Shown piece by piece: positions 7,000 to 15,317 of a stretch of DNA of 64,000 bases; positions within the stretch are counted from its first letter, which is position 1, and each line of letters starts with the position of its first letter. A program made the translations under genes and the position numbers. Source of the stretch: Roseivirga thermotolerans. GTDB taxonomy: Bacteria; Bacteroidota; Bacteroidia; Cytophagales; Cyclobacteriaceae. The stretch is from contig NZ_BNAG01000001.1 of the NCBI RefSeq assembly GCF_014653175.1, positions 124,001-188,000 of the forward strand, in the 5' to 3' direction. The notes below the pieces were generated by a model. The model was not told the origin of the DNA. It saw nothing but the letters and a program-made list of their open reading frames with translations, and did not search any database.

Positions 7000-7890
7000 A
7001 TGAACTATGCTAAAACTACTTCAATTGTTCTGGCCACGCTTATGGTTCTCTCAGCTTGCCAAAACAACCGATCTTCAAAACCTACCTATGTAATCGCGTA
7101 CTCTTCGGCCGAATCCGGCAATGGAGAAATCTATCTGACCGATGCTGCCGGTCTGGCGAAAATTAAGCTCACCGATCATCCGGAAAATGATGGCTACCCG
7201 GCCTGGTCGCCCAGTGGTGAGCAAATTGCCCTATACGCCTACCACGACAACCGAACAACCTGGTCCATACACACCATAAACGCTGATGGCAGCAATAGAA
7301 AGCGGCTCACCCATGCCAAGGGCATGTGGGACAGCTCCCCTAGCTGGTCGGCAGACGGCAAACAAATAGCTTTTGCCAGAGAGTATCCTGATGAGGCCGG
7401 AAATTGGCAGGAAGAAATATGGATAATGAACTCCGATGGCAGCAACCAGCGTCAGATCATGTTGCTTGAGGGTGGCGGGCCTTATTTTACACCCGACAAT
7501 AAGCTATTGTTTCACTCCAAAACTGGGCAAAGCGAAATTTGTATGGCCAATGCAGACGGAAGCGATTTAACTCAGCTAACCAGCAATAAAGCCGAAGACT
7601 GGCATCCGGAACTTTCGCCCGATGGCCAACAGATTGCCTTTATGTCGGACAGAGATGGAAATCACGAGATCTATATAATGAACATAGACGGCTCCGACCA
7701 AAGACGCATCACCCGAAACCCCGCCCGCGATTCCAGCCCCTCATGGTCGGCCGATGGTTCTAAACTTATATTTGCCAGAGAAGATGCCAGTGGCAATTAT
7801 CACACCTATATGGTGAATAAAGATGGCACCATGGAAAGGAAGCTCATAGACAATGCAGGAACCCCGGTATGGCTCAAACTCAAGCGGTAA
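7000..7890 (+). CDS. TolB-like beta-propeller lipoprotein
   Basis: A 296-residue lipoprotein (lipobox LSAC, Cys20) built of about six PD40/TolB-type repeats. The repeats carry the usual signatures: PAWSPSGEQIALY, PSWSADGKQIAFAR, PELSPDGQQIAFMSDRDGNHEIYIMN and PSWSADGSKLIFAR, each followed by a DGSN/DGSD turn. Such propellers bind peptides or proteins at the envelope; the partner cannot be read. It is not TolB itself: it lacks the N-terminal TolB domain and no tol/pal genes are nearby. Its GC content is typical of the chromosome, marking the end of the AT-rich accessory region. Confidence 0.85.
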   Translation: MNYAKTTSIVLATLMVLSACQNNRSSKPTYVIAYSSAESGNGEIYLTDAAGLAKIKLTDHPENDGYPAWSPSGEQIALYAYHDNRTTWSIHTINADGSNRKRLTHAKGMWDSSPSWSADGKQIAFAREYPDEAGNWQEEIWIMNSDGSNQRQIMLLEGGGPYFTPDNKLLFHSKTGQSEICMANADGSDLTQLTSNKAEDWHPELSPDGQQIAFMSDRDGNHEIYIMNIDGSDQRRITRNPARDSSPSWSADGSKLIFAREDASGNYHTYMVNKDGTMERKLIDNAGTPVWLKLKR

Positions 7891-8289
7891 ACCATTCGCT
7901 ACATTAAGCTTAATCAGCCCCTCATTTTGGACTTACTCTAACCAGAAAAGTAATCACAAGGAAGAAGACCTGTTTTTATGGTTTCACCACATTTCAACAA
8001 TCTCTTTTCGGTAACTTACTTGAATTATTTAAGGCAAGTAATATAGATTTAAAGCATATTGAGGAGATAAAAAAATACTAACTATGCTCTTGTTGCTCAA
8101 CCTGAGAACAATTTCTTCTCGAGATAAAAAGACCTCATGTACACGTAAAAGATGGAGCGACACCATAAAAAACCATATCCTCAAAATCAACAATAACCCA
8201 AAAACCTTAGATGTAGAGGTATTTTTCAAACTTCTTGCAACTCTTGCCTAAGAACACGGGTTTATGAGCATAGTAAACCCACCCCAACC
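7891..8289. other. Gene-free stretch with a possible decayed BlaI-like tail
   Basis: No intact gene is seen in these 399 bases. On the plus strand, bases around 7981-8084 translate to a peptide ending SLFGNLLELFKASNIDLK, then HIEEIKKY and a stop. This resembles the C-terminal dimerisation helices of BlaI/MecI-type repressors, but the upstream part is out of frame or missing. The similarity is weak and the function is lost if it is real. Confidence 0.25.
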
Positions 8290-8961
8290 ATGAGCGCTGT
8301 AGAGTTATTCGAAAAACAAAGAGCGGCCGGCTACAACCGGTTTGTTGAAACCTGGATCCCTAATTACAGATACTTTTTGAACCTCTTACCCAAATTATTG
8401 CTTCCGCTGAAGGAGCAAAAACTACTGGTGGTAGGTTGTGGCACCGGCAACGAAATTGAGCCTTTGGTTTCGGTTCATAAGAACTGGGATATTACGGGCA
8501 TAGACCCTTCTCCGGAAATGATTGATCAGGCTCGCCAGAAGTTGCAGCCCTACTCCAACGTAAAGCTCATTGAGGGAGTAGTGCAAAACCTCAAAGACAG
8601 CGAACGGTATGGTGCCTCCACGCTGCTGCTGGTACTGCACTTTCTAAAAGATGATGGTAGCAAGCTGGAGCTGTTGCAGCAAATTGCTCAACGGTTGACC
8701 CCGGGAGCTCCTTTAATTCTTTTAGACATTACTGGCGACAGTCAACAAATAGAAGGAAACCTAAACGTTTTGCGTGCCATGATTCCTGAAGATGTGACTA
8801 CGGAAGAAATTGAGCAGCGAATCAACCGAATTGCCAACGAACTCCACCATGTTTCCGAACCGCGGCTAAGTGAGTTACTGGTTCAGGCAGGGTTTACCTC
8901 TCCGCTACGATTCTTTCAGTCGGCTATTTACATGGGCTGGCTGACCACCAAAGCCGGATAA
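8290..8961 (+). CDS. Class I SAM-dependent methyltransferase
   Basis: A 223-residue soluble methyltransferase. Motif I is LLVVGCGTGNEIEPL (about residues 44-58), the acidic motif II is ITGIDPSPEMIDQAR, and the later strand LLLVLHFLKDD occupies the motif IV/V position. The N-terminus (FEKQRAAGYNRFVETWIPNY) is like that of small-molecule or natural-product methyltransferases of the Methyltransf_12/25 type. The substrate is unknown. The gene is monocistronic and convergent with the TPP-riboswitch operon to its right. Confidence 0.85.
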   Translation: MSAVELFEKQRAAGYNRFVETWIPNYRYFLNLLPKLLLPLKEQKLLVVGCGTGNEIEPLVSVHKNWDITGIDPSPEMIDQARQKLQPYSNVKLIEGVVQNLKDSERYGASTLLLVLHFLKDDGSKLELLQQIAQRLTPGAPLILLDITGDSQQIEGNLNVLRAMIPEDVTTEEIEQRINRIANELHHVSEPRLSELLVQAGFTSPLRFFQSAIYMGWLTTKAG

Positions 8962-9006
8962 GCTTTCGATTATCCGGATCTTGATTTCGTATGGTGCAAA
9001 CCGAAG

Positions 9007-9291
9007 TTATTTAAGCAATGGCCGGTGATTTTCGAGCAAAAATGTTCCGTTTTCCTCCTTGCCCACATCAATACCCCACCGCTCCATCATAGGCGCTTCG
9101 AGGGCCTTCTGACGATATTCATCCGGGGTCATTATGGGAATGCTATAAATAATGGGGTAATAACGCTTGCAAGTTGGGCATACCATTAGCCCCTCCAGTA
9201 CTTCGCCCGTTTCATCTTCATTGTATATATCTATGTGCAAATCGCTTTTATCAATAGGACAGCACAGTTTTTTAAGCATTGATTTTTGCAT
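9007..9291 (-). CDS. Trm112-like zinc-binding protein
   Basis: A 94-residue protein with the Trm112/UPF0434 layout: MLKKLCCPIDKSDLHI at the start and a second pair VCPTCKRYYPI further on, giving four zinc-type cysteines, then the short IPIM segment. Proteins of this family are activator subunits of methyltransferases in eukaryotes and archaea; the bacterial members are less understood. It is the last gene of the TPP-riboswitch operon, five bases after the ThiE-like gene. The operon also encodes a methyltransferase, so an activator role toward it is a reasonable inference. Confidence 0.78.
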   Translation of the reverse strand: MQKSMLKKLCCPIDKSDLHIDIYNEDETGEVLEGLMVCPTCKRYYPIIYSIPIMTPDEYRQKALEAPMMERWGIDVGKEENGTFLLENHRPLLK

Positions 9292-9296
9292 GGTTG

Positions 9297-9944
9297 CTAA
9301 TTCTTTTTTGTTGCTTTCAATTCATGGAGTAACGCTCTGTAGACACCAATTTGTCCGGCAGGATCTTCCGTATTCATAATACCGGAAATAATGGCCACAC
9401 CATCGAAGGGCAGTTGAGCAAGTTTTTTGAGGTTATCGGGCCGAATGCCCCCGGACAGAAAAATAGGCAGGGAACTAATGGATCGCGCCTTTAGTACCGT
9501 TTCCGGCCTCACTATCTCACAGCTGTCTACAGAGGCTGAAGGGAATAAAGCGCAAAAGCTCACATAATCTGCCCCTTCACTTTGCGCCCACCGTATTCTT
9601 TCCACATTGTTGCCCACCGTAAATCCTACCAGACGCCCCTTTAAAGCCTCTTTTATAGCAGGCCAATCTTGTGGTATGGTATCAAAATGCACTCCGGCTG
9701 CATTGCACTGCAGCGCAAGTTCCCAGTCTTCATTCATTAAGACAGGCGTACCGTACGGCTCGGCCATGTCTACAACCTCTTTGGCCAATTGTATTTTGTC
9801 GCTATGCGTAAACTCCGGGGGCCAATGGTTCCATAGCTGCAACACATCGACACCCGCCCTGAGCGCTTCTTGAAGCTTACTGAACAGCAGGTTGCCTTGC
9901 ATGGCCGGATCGGCCACTAGATAAACACCCTCCAACCGCTTCAT
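9297..9944 (-). CDS. Divergent thiamine-phosphate-synthase-like (ThiE/TenI) protein
   Basis: A 215-residue TIM-barrel protein of the ThiE/TenI family: GVYLVADPAM at strand 1, a late GADYVSFCALFPS strand, the phosphate-binding LSGGIRPDN loop and GVAIISGI near the end. Several residues that ThiE uses are changed: the QxRxK strand reads VLQLWNHW, the NDR motif is MNEDW, and the usual PTxTK loop is PSASVDSC. It may therefore be a TenI-like or new activity rather than thiamine-phosphate synthase. The ATG at 9944 overlaps the upstream stop (ATGA); an in-frame GTG two codons earlier is less likely. Control by a TPP riboswitch supports a thiamin link. Confidence 0.75.
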   Translation of the reverse strand: MKRLEGVYLVADPAMQGNLLFSKLQEALRAGVDVLQLWNHWPPEFTHSDKIQLAKEVVDMAEPYGTPVLMNEDWELALQCNAAGVHFDTIPQDWPAIKEALKGRLVGFTVGNNVERIRWAQSEGADYVSFCALFPSASVDSCEIVRPETVLKARSISSLPIFLSGGIRPDNLKKLAQLPFDGVAIISGIMNTEDPAGQIGVYRALLHELKATKKN

Positions 9945-11008
9945 TTCCACCCGGCTTTAAGGGCTTTGAAAAAAGCTCCCCAATAAGGGTCTTTACCCTC
10001 TATACTAAACTCAGACTGCCTTCCGTCAGCCTCTGTTATTCGATAAACTCCCTGTTGCGGAGTAAACTTTCCCACCACTGCAGACGGAATACCTTCCTGC
10101 TCGAGAGCTTTAATAAGTTGCGCTTCGCAGCCGGATTTAACCGCCAAGGCCATAGCTCCCGCTCCAATGGAAAGTCTCGGATCAATCTCAAACAACCGAG
10201 CCACTGCATCTACTTCAGGCTTTAGTGGCAAAGCCTCCCCCAACAGGTCTACACCACACTTGGATGCTCCGGCCATTTCGGCCATTGCCCCCAACACTCC
10301 CCCTTCCGTTACATCGTGCATGGCATGTAGCCCTTTGTGTATTCCCAGGGTTTGAGCGGCCAACCGCGCCTCTTTGAGCACCGAAAGATTCCAAAAATTT
10401 GATTCAGCCTGCTGCTGCACCTCCGTGCCGCAATGCCGGCTCACACTTTCCGGAAAGGCCATGGCCAAAATGGCCGTAGAGGAAAGTGCCATGCTTTTAG
10501 TGAGTATAATGCTATCGCCAGGCTGCGCACCATTGCTGCTAAGAATCTGGTCGCGGGGAGCTGTAAGAAACATAGTTCCTCCTCCTGCTATGGTTGAGTT
10601 TTGTCCTTCAATTTGCCCGGTATGCCCCCCTGTAATGGCCACCCCCATTTGCTCACAAAGCTCATGGATATGTCGCCAATAGTCCTGAAAGGCTGATAAC
10701 CCCATGGCTGTAGGCAGGTTAAGGACAAACTGAGCGAACTGCGGAGCATGGCTGGTTGTACTCATATCGTTGGCCAGCAAGTGTACAGAAAGCCAGGCCG
10801 AGGCTTTTGCCCCCATGGAGGGTATCCACGATAGCGGATCGCTGGAGGTGGCCATAGCCAAACCATTACCCAAGTCTATTATTGCGGTATCTACACCAAA
10901 CTGTGGCCCTTGAATAACTCGTTGGCTAGCCGCACCGGTATAAGGAAACAGTTCCGACTTGAAAACCTGTTCATCTACCTTTCCACTCTCATCTACGAAT
11001 GCCGCCAT
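9941..11008 (-). CDS. PurM/HypE-like AIR-synthase-family protein
   Basis: A 355-residue ATP-binding protein of the PurM superfamily (PurM, ThiL, SelD, HypE, PurL). The N-terminal domain has GVDTAIIDLGNG and SSDPL (metal-ATP Asp region) followed by SVHLLANDMSTTSHAP. The linker has ITGGHTG, and the C-terminal domain carries HDVTEGGVLGAMAEMAGAS, the family's glycine-rich phosphate-binding segment. It is closer to HypE-like proteins than to canonical ThiL in its wording, but no hydrogenase genes are present. In this operon a phosphorylating or dephosphorylating step on a thiamin-related compound is an inference. Start ATG 11008 overlaps the upstream stop (TGATG). Confidence 0.8.
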   Translation of the reverse strand: MAAFVDESGKVDEQVFKSELFPYTGAASQRVIQGPQFGVDTAIIDLGNGLAMATSSDPLSWIPSMGAKASAWLSVHLLANDMSTTSHAPQFAQFVLNLPTAMGLSAFQDYWRHIHELCEQMGVAITGGHTGQIEGQNSTIAGGGTMFLTAPRDQILSSNGAQPGDSIILTKSMALSSTAILAMAFPESVSRHCGTEVQQQAESNFWNLSVLKEARLAAQTLGIHKGLHAMHDVTEGGVLGAMAEMAGASKCGVDLLGEALPLKPEVDAVARLFEIDPRLSIGAGAMALAVKSGCEAQLIKALEQEGIPSAVVGKFTPQQGVYRITEADGRQSEFSIEGKDPYWGAFFKALKAGWK

Positions 11009-11733
11009 CACACATCATTGAGTTGAACATGAAGACCAAAAAAGTCGCCATAAGGCTGGTGCCACTGCTGTACCGGAAACCACTTGGGCAGCCCGGTAGC
11101 CTGCCATTTTATGCTATAATCTCTGTCGAACAGTGCTTCATCAATGAGTTCTTTAAGACTGGAAGGCGTGTAGAAATGAGCTGTAACATAGTAGTTGTTT
11201 CTGCCAAAAACCTGCTGCACACGCCTCCTCACAAGCTTGGGCGTGTTGCGGTTCATCATACCAAATACGATTCCGTACTTCCCTACCCTAACGGCTTCGC
11301 GAATTACTTTCACGGGGTCCTTGTAATACTCAAATGTGGTAACGAAGGCCAGGGCATCGAAACTATGATCTTTGAAGGGCATATGGTGCGAGTCGGCCAA
11401 CACCAGGTCGCCATCAAAGAGATGCACCCCTTGCCCCAGCATAAATGGTGAAATATCTCCCCCTGTGGCCTCTATACCTATTTCTTTCCACCACCGGGTA
11501 AAACGGGTGGTACCACAGCCAAACTCAAGAAGGGTTTTCACCCTTGAATCGCTTTTTATCAGGTTTTCCAGGGTTTTCTTTTGCCACACCTCTTGCCTTT
11601 TATAAGGGCCTTCGTAGTACATTTCGTAATGATCGGTGTCATCGCGATTGAAGAACCACTCCTTACGCCCCTGCCAGTTGCGCAACTCACCGGTGGCTAC
11701 ATCGAATTTTTGCTTTTTTTCAATATTACTCAT
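11008..11733 (-). CDS. Class I SAM-dependent methyltransferase, first gene of the TPP-riboswitch operon
   Basis: A 241-residue methyltransferase with motif I LLEFGCGTTRFTRWW (about residues 67-81), motif II ATGGDISPFMLGQG, motif III LVLADSHHMPF and motif IV FDALAFVTTFEYYKDP, the Methyltransf_11 order. The N-terminus (RNWQGRKEWFFNRDD) is specific and not recognised. It is the first gene after a TPP riboswitch and overlaps the next gene by one base, so it should be repressed when thiamin pyrophosphate is plentiful. A methylation step controlled by TPP is not part of standard thiamin synthesis. Confidence 0.85.
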   Translation of the reverse strand: MSNIEKKQKFDVATGELRNWQGRKEWFFNRDDTDHYEMYYEGPYKRQEVWQKKTLENLIKSDSRVKTLLEFGCGTTRFTRWWKEIGIEATGGDISPFMLGQGVHLFDGDLVLADSHHMPFKDHSFDALAFVTTFEYYKDPVKVIREAVRVGKYGIVFGMMNRNTPKLVRRRVQQVFGRNNYYVTAHFYTPSSLKELIDEALFDRDYSIKWQATGLPKWFPVQQWHQPYGDFFGLHVQLNDV

Positions 11734-11796
11734 TGATCAACAGTATTGTTGATCGGATGAATGCCTGAAAAACAGAAGGATAATGATAATGGACAT

Positions 11797-11889
11797 CATT
11801 ACAATTCCCTACGCTGGCATTATCCAGATCAGGTTAGCGGGTATAATCTCAGCCGTGCCTAATTTCCGACACAACACCCCGGTTGTAAC
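11797..11889 (-). promoter_or_regulatory. TPP riboswitch (thi box)
   Basis: On the minus strand the conserved aptamer elements are in order: the GGCACGGCTGAGAT segment (CTGAGA complement at 11847-11852), TATACCC, then ACCTGATCTGGATAATGCC and AGCG (complement of 11812-11834), and the closing GGGAATTGTAA that pairs with GTTACAA at the 5' end to form P1. The ATG of the methyltransferase at 11733 lies about 64 bases downstream. No strong terminator is visible in that gap, so control may be at translation, but this is uncertain. Confidence 0.93.
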
Positions 11890-11900
11890 ATTAACTAATG

Positions 11901-11930
11901 CAAAGGTATACAGCGGTAGCAGTTTGCAAA
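11901..11930 (-). promoter_or_regulatory. Bacteroidota-type promoter of the TPP operon
   Basis: Minus-strand TTTG (11927-11930) and TACCTTTG (11901-11908) are 18 bases apart, matching the Bacteroidota -33/-7 consensus (TTTG, TAnnTTTG). Transcription would start just upstream of the riboswitch aptamer. Confidence 0.7.
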
Positions 11931-12019
11931 ACGCTGCTCCTCTTTTCCGGAAAATATTTTATGACAGCTACACCCGGAGAGCTACATTGTATATGGCCAA
12001 GCCTGATTATCTTTAGCTC

Positions 12020-12562
12020 ATGACTTTTAGCCTGCAACCCTCTTTGGCCAATGAAAAAGTGCGTCTGGAACCATTACTTCCTTCCGACTTTGACGCTCTT
12101 TATGCAGTAGCCTCCGACCCGGAGCTTTGGAAACAACACCCTAACCAAAACCGATGGCAGAAGCCGGTGTTCGAAAACTTTTTTAAGGGAGCCATAGAAA
12201 GCAAAGGGGCTTTTATAATTATAGATAGCCAAACGGGTGATGTTATTGGAAGTACCAGACTATACGATTACAATGCGAAGCAGAACAGCATACTTATAGG
12301 CTATACCTTTTTTGCTAAAAACAGGTGGGGAAAGGGATATAACCATGCCACTAAAACCCTGATGCTGGACTACTTATTTGAACATATCAGCCGGGTCGAT
12401 TTTCACATTGGTGCACAAAACTTTAGATCGCAATCTTCGATTGAAAAACTGGGGGCAAAAAAGATCGATGAACTTGAGGTAGCCTACTATGGTGAAGCGC
12501 CCAAACTGAACTTTGTGTACCGAATATTGCGCAACGACTGGCTCAAATGGAGAGAGAATTAA
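12020..12562 (+). CDS. GNAT-family N-acetyltransferase (RimJ/RimL type)
   Basis: A 180-residue acetyltransferase. The N-terminus VRLEPLLPSDFDALYAVASD is the usual first strand and helix; DVIGSTRLYDYN and LIGYTFFAKNRWGKGYNHAT carry the acetyl-CoA-binding region (R/Q-x-x-G-x-G/A equivalent NRWGKGY); SSIEKLGAKK near the end is the typical C-terminal motif. These enzymes acetylate protein N-termini, amino acids or small amines using acetyl-CoA; the substrate here is unknown. It stands alone, divergent from the TPP operon. Confidence 0.85.
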   Translation: MTFSLQPSLANEKVRLEPLLPSDFDALYAVASDPELWKQHPNQNRWQKPVFENFFKGAIESKGAFIIIDSQTGDVIGSTRLYDYNAKQNSILIGYTFFAKNRWGKGYNHATKTLMLDYLFEHISRVDFHIGAQNFRSQSSIEKLGAKKIDELEVAYYGEAPKLNFVYRILRNDWLKWREN

Positions 12563-12687
12563 CTCCTTAAAAATAGACTCCTGCTCAACGACCCCAGGCA
12601 GCTTACAAAACCCTCATTTGTAACTTAGCGCGATTAGTGTCGTAAATCTATTTAATTTTCTATATTTAATAGAAACATAGGTGCAAC

Positions 12688-13749
12688 ATGATTACTCAAG
12701 ACAACTTGCAAAGCAGTACCCTGTTGGGGCCCGGAAAGTCTTCAGGACCAACCCGGGAGGTTCAGCTTAGCTTGTTCATGATTCTTGTAGTATTTGCCGT
12801 AGATCTTATCATTCCTCTTGGAGTAGCCGTGGGTATATTGTATGTCTGTTCAATGGCAGTCATATTAAGCCAAAAGCCTAAAACACTGCTTTATTTCTCT
12901 ATACTCATCTCAATACTTATTTGGTTAATCCCGCTTATTACCTTCAACAACCAAACCACATGGATGGCCTTTGCAAACCGTGGCATTTCTACGCTGGCCA
13001 TATGGGTTATGTACATTATTGGAATACGGCACTCTCGGTTAAATTTACAAGTACAAAAGCACAACCGGGAACTGGCCCACAAAAACAAAGAGCTGGAACA
13101 GTTTACCTATGTGGCCTCTCACGACCTGCAAGAACCACTGCGCACCGTTACTAACTTCACTAAAATTCTGGTTGAAGACTACGGCACCAAGCTAGACGAT
13201 ACCGGCAAAAAAAGCCTGAAATTCATTAGCGAGTCGGCTACCAGAATGCGACAACTGGTAAAGGACTTACTGGACTACAGCCGAATAGGTCAGGAAAGGC
13301 AGCTTACCATGGTAGACTGCCATAGTCTTCTGGTTCATATTCAGAAAGATCTTTCTTCGGTACTGGAATCTACCCACACCACCCTGGTTTTGGGTGAGCT
13401 GCCCGAGGTAAGAGGTTACCAAACAGAACTTCGGCTTCTATTTCAAAACCTCATTAGCAATGCTATTAAGTTCAGAAAAAAGGAGGTAGCCCCGCAAATT
13501 CAAATTACTGCAAAAGAAGACAACGGATGGGTCTTTGCCATACAAGACAATGGTATTGGTATATCTAAAAAACACCAGGAAAAGATCTTCACCATTTTTC
13601 AACGTATTCATTCCAGAGAAGCTTATGAAGGCACCGGCATTGGCCTGGCCCATTGCCGCAAGATAGCTGAGGTACACAAGGGCAGAATCTGGGTTGAATC
13701 TGAGCCTGACCAGGGCAGCACTTTCTATTTTTATTTACCAAAACTATGA
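12688..13749 (+). CDS. Membrane sensor histidine kinase
   Basis: A 353-residue kinase. Residues about 25-110 contain four membrane segments and little periplasmic sequence. A short coiled linker (KHNRELAHKNKELEQF) leads to the HisKA domain with phospho-acceptor His in YVASHDLQEPLRTV, then the ATPase with N box LFQNLISNAIKF, G1 DNGIGIS, F box IFQRIHS and G2 GTGIGLAHC. This is the phytochrome-like DLQEPLR type of kinase common in Bacteroidota. The signal is unknown. The receiver gene follows after four bases, so the pair should form a phosphorelay. Confidence 0.93.
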   Translation: MITQDNLQSSTLLGPGKSSGPTREVQLSLFMILVVFAVDLIIPLGVAVGILYVCSMAVILSQKPKTLLYFSILISILIWLIPLITFNNQTTWMAFANRGISTLAIWVMYIIGIRHSRLNLQVQKHNRELAHKNKELEQFTYVASHDLQEPLRTVTNFTKILVEDYGTKLDDTGKKSLKFISESATRMRQLVKDLLDYSRIGQERQLTMVDCHSLLVHIQKDLSSVLESTHTTLVLGELPEVRGYQTELRLLFQNLISNAIKFRKKEVAPQIQITAKEDNGWVFAIQDNGIGISKKHQEKIFTIFQRIHSREAYEGTGIGLAHCRKIAEVHKGRIWVESEPDQGSTFYFYLPKL

Positions 13750-13752
13750 CCC

Positions 13753-14169
13753 ATGAAGCCCATACTCAACTCTATTTTGCTCATCGATGACAGCGAATCT
13801 GACAACTTCTTTCATCAGCGCGTCATCAATCAAATAGGATGCACCAACCATATAGTAGCTGTTGAAAGTGGGCAGGCCGCTTTAGACTACCTCACCTCCA
13901 AAGTAGGCGGAGAGCATCCTCAGCCCGATCTTATCTTTCTGGACATTAACATGCCCGGCATGAACGGCTGGGAGTTTATTGAGGAGTATGACAAGCTGGA
14001 CCCCAAGTACAAAGGCAATGTAATTGTAGTAATGCTCACCACCTCTCTAAACCCGGACGACAAACACAGGGCGGAGGATATTGAGAACATAAAAACCTTT
14101 ATGAGCAAACCTCTAACCAAAGAAATGGTGAACAACCTGCTGCTAAAGCATTTTAAAGACCGGCTTTAG
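13753..14169 (+). CDS. Single-domain response regulator (Rcp1-like)
   Basis: A 138-residue CheY-like receiver with no output domain. The acidic pair is in LLIDDSESDNFFHQR, the phospho-acceptor Asp in DLIFLDINMPGMNGWEF, the switch Thr in VVMLTTSLNP and the conserved Lys in FMSKPLT. The long loop before the Asp and the DSESDNFF start are typical of receivers paired with phytochrome-like kinases. It would take phosphate from the preceding kinase and act by protein contact or pass the phosphate on; no downstream partner is evident in the window. Confidence 0.93.
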   Translation: MKPILNSILLIDDSESDNFFHQRVINQIGCTNHIVAVESGQAALDYLTSKVGGEHPQPDLIFLDINMPGMNGWEFIEEYDKLDPKYKGNVIVVMLTTSLNPDDKHRAEDIENIKTFMSKPLTKEMVNNLLLKHFKDRL

Positions 14170-14242
14170 TAGACTTTCAGTTACCTTTACAAGGCCTAAA
14201 GCATTAATTTACGGCAGGAGCAACTGCCAAAGCCACTGTTGT

Positions 14243-14818
14243 ATGCAAGACTCCTTATTCCGGCACATCAATAGATTTGTGGGTATTTCTCAAGAAGAGT
14301 TCGGCCAGATCTTGGGCTATTTCGATCCCATAACTACAGAAAAGAAAGAGAATTTAACCCACTCAGGCCACCTCTGCGATCACCTCTTTTTTGTAGCAAA
14401 AGGATGTGTGCATGCCTTTTTTACCGATCGCCAAGGAGTAGAAAAGACCATTATGTTTGCCATTGAAGATTGGTGGATTACTGATTTTCTGGCCTTTCAC
14501 CACCAGAAGAATACAGATCTAAGCATTCAGGCTGTTGAACCCAGCGAATTATGGCATATCTCTTACGGCAACTACCAACAGCTCCTCCGGGCCCATCCTT
14601 TACTGGAAGTATATTTTCGCAACGTATACGAAATTGCCTACGGAGCCTCTGTAGTTCGCACCAAATATGTTTTCGACTATTCGAAGAAGGAAATATTTAA
14701 TCACTTTAGAAGAGACTTTCCTGAGTTTGTCAATAGGGTGCCTCAGTATATGGTTGCCACTTACCTGGGCCTTACTCCGGAGTATTTAAGCAAAATAAGG
14801 GCGGAGAAGCTTTCTTAA
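14243..14818 (+). CDS. Crp/Fnr-family transcriptional regulator
   Basis: A 191-residue regulator. Residues about 25-120 form a cyclic-nucleotide-binding-type beta roll (LCDHLFFVAKGCVHAFF, then VEKTIMFAIEDWWITD), and the C-terminus (VPQYMVATYLGLTPEYLSKIRAEK) is the recognition helix-turn-helix. No cysteine cluster for an iron-sulfur centre is visible, and the usual cAMP-contact residues are not conserved. The two genes behind it (AhpD-like, DJ-1/PfpI-like) are probably its targets, as regulators of this type often precede stress or detoxification genes in Bacteroidota. Confidence 0.87.
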   Translation: MQDSLFRHINRFVGISQEEFGQILGYFDPITTEKKENLTHSGHLCDHLFFVAKGCVHAFFTDRQGVEKTIMFAIEDWWITDFLAFHHQKNTDLSIQAVEPSELWHISYGNYQQLLRAHPLLEVYFRNVYEIAYGASVVRTKYVFDYSKKEIFNHFRRDFPEFVNRVPQYMVATYLGLTPEYLSKIRAEKLS

Positions 14819-14874
14819 ACCAGTTCAAGTTTTTTGGTTCGCAGGGCCTATACATTTGCTCAAAACAAAAGCAA

Positions 14875-15312
14875 ATGAAAAAGAGAATTCAGATTGAAGA
14901 AGTTGAGCCAAAGAGCTATGAAGGCATGTTTGCCCTGGAGAACTATATAAAAAACTGTGGAATTGCCGGCAAAATGGTTCACCTGATTAAAATGCGGGCA
15001 TCGCAAATCAACGGCTGCGCATTTTGCATAGACATGCACAGCAAAGAGGCTCTTAAAGATGGTGAAACTGCCAGGAGGCTTTTTCTCTTAAATGCCTGGC
15101 AAGAAACCACACTTTTTACACCAGAAGAGCGCATTGTGTTGAAAATTACCGAAGAGGTAACCTTAATACATAAAGGAGGCCTAAGCACAGAAACCTATAA
15201 TGAAGCTGTCGCCACTCTTGGCGAAAACTACCTGGCTCAGGTAATTATGACTGTTGTGGCCATTAATGGCTGGAACAGAATAGCCGTTAGCACTCACAAA
15301 CCCATCAATTGA
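14875..15312 (+). CDS. Carboxymuconolactone decarboxylase/AhpD-like protein
   Basis: A 145-residue all-alpha protein of the AhpD/CMD family. The peroxidatic-type CxxC is seen in INGCAFCIDMHSKEA (about residues 43-57), with the following His of the CxxCxxxH motif. The downstream LNAWQETTLFTPEERIVLKITEE segment is typical of the alkylhydroperoxidase AhpD-core subfamily. Family members reduce peroxides or act in thiol redox. The stop overlaps the first bases before the next gene, so the two are co-translated. Confidence 0.88.
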   Translation: MKKRIQIEEVEPKSYEGMFALENYIKNCGIAGKMVHLIKMRASQINGCAFCIDMHSKEALKDGETARRLFLLNAWQETTLFTPEERIVLKITEEVTLIHKGGLSTETYNEAVATLGENYLAQVIMTVVAINGWNRIAVSTHKPIN

Positions 15313-15317
15313 GCACT

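Noticed and set aside
7000..7890. Calling the propeller lipoprotein TolB
   Set aside because: It lacks the TolB N-terminal domain, is a lipoprotein and has no tol/pal neighbours.
8029..8229. A 66-codon minus-strand frame
   Set aside because: No recognisable domain and poor composition; the same bases are better explained by decayed plus-strand sequence, if anything.
9941..11008. Calling the PurM-like gene thiL
   Set aside because: The riboswitch context is tempting, but the wording is closer to HypE-like proteins and the ThiL-specific motifs could not be confirmed.
11783..12016. A 77-codon plus-strand frame
   Set aside because: It runs antisense through the TPP riboswitch and the promoter; the RNA structure explains the conservation.
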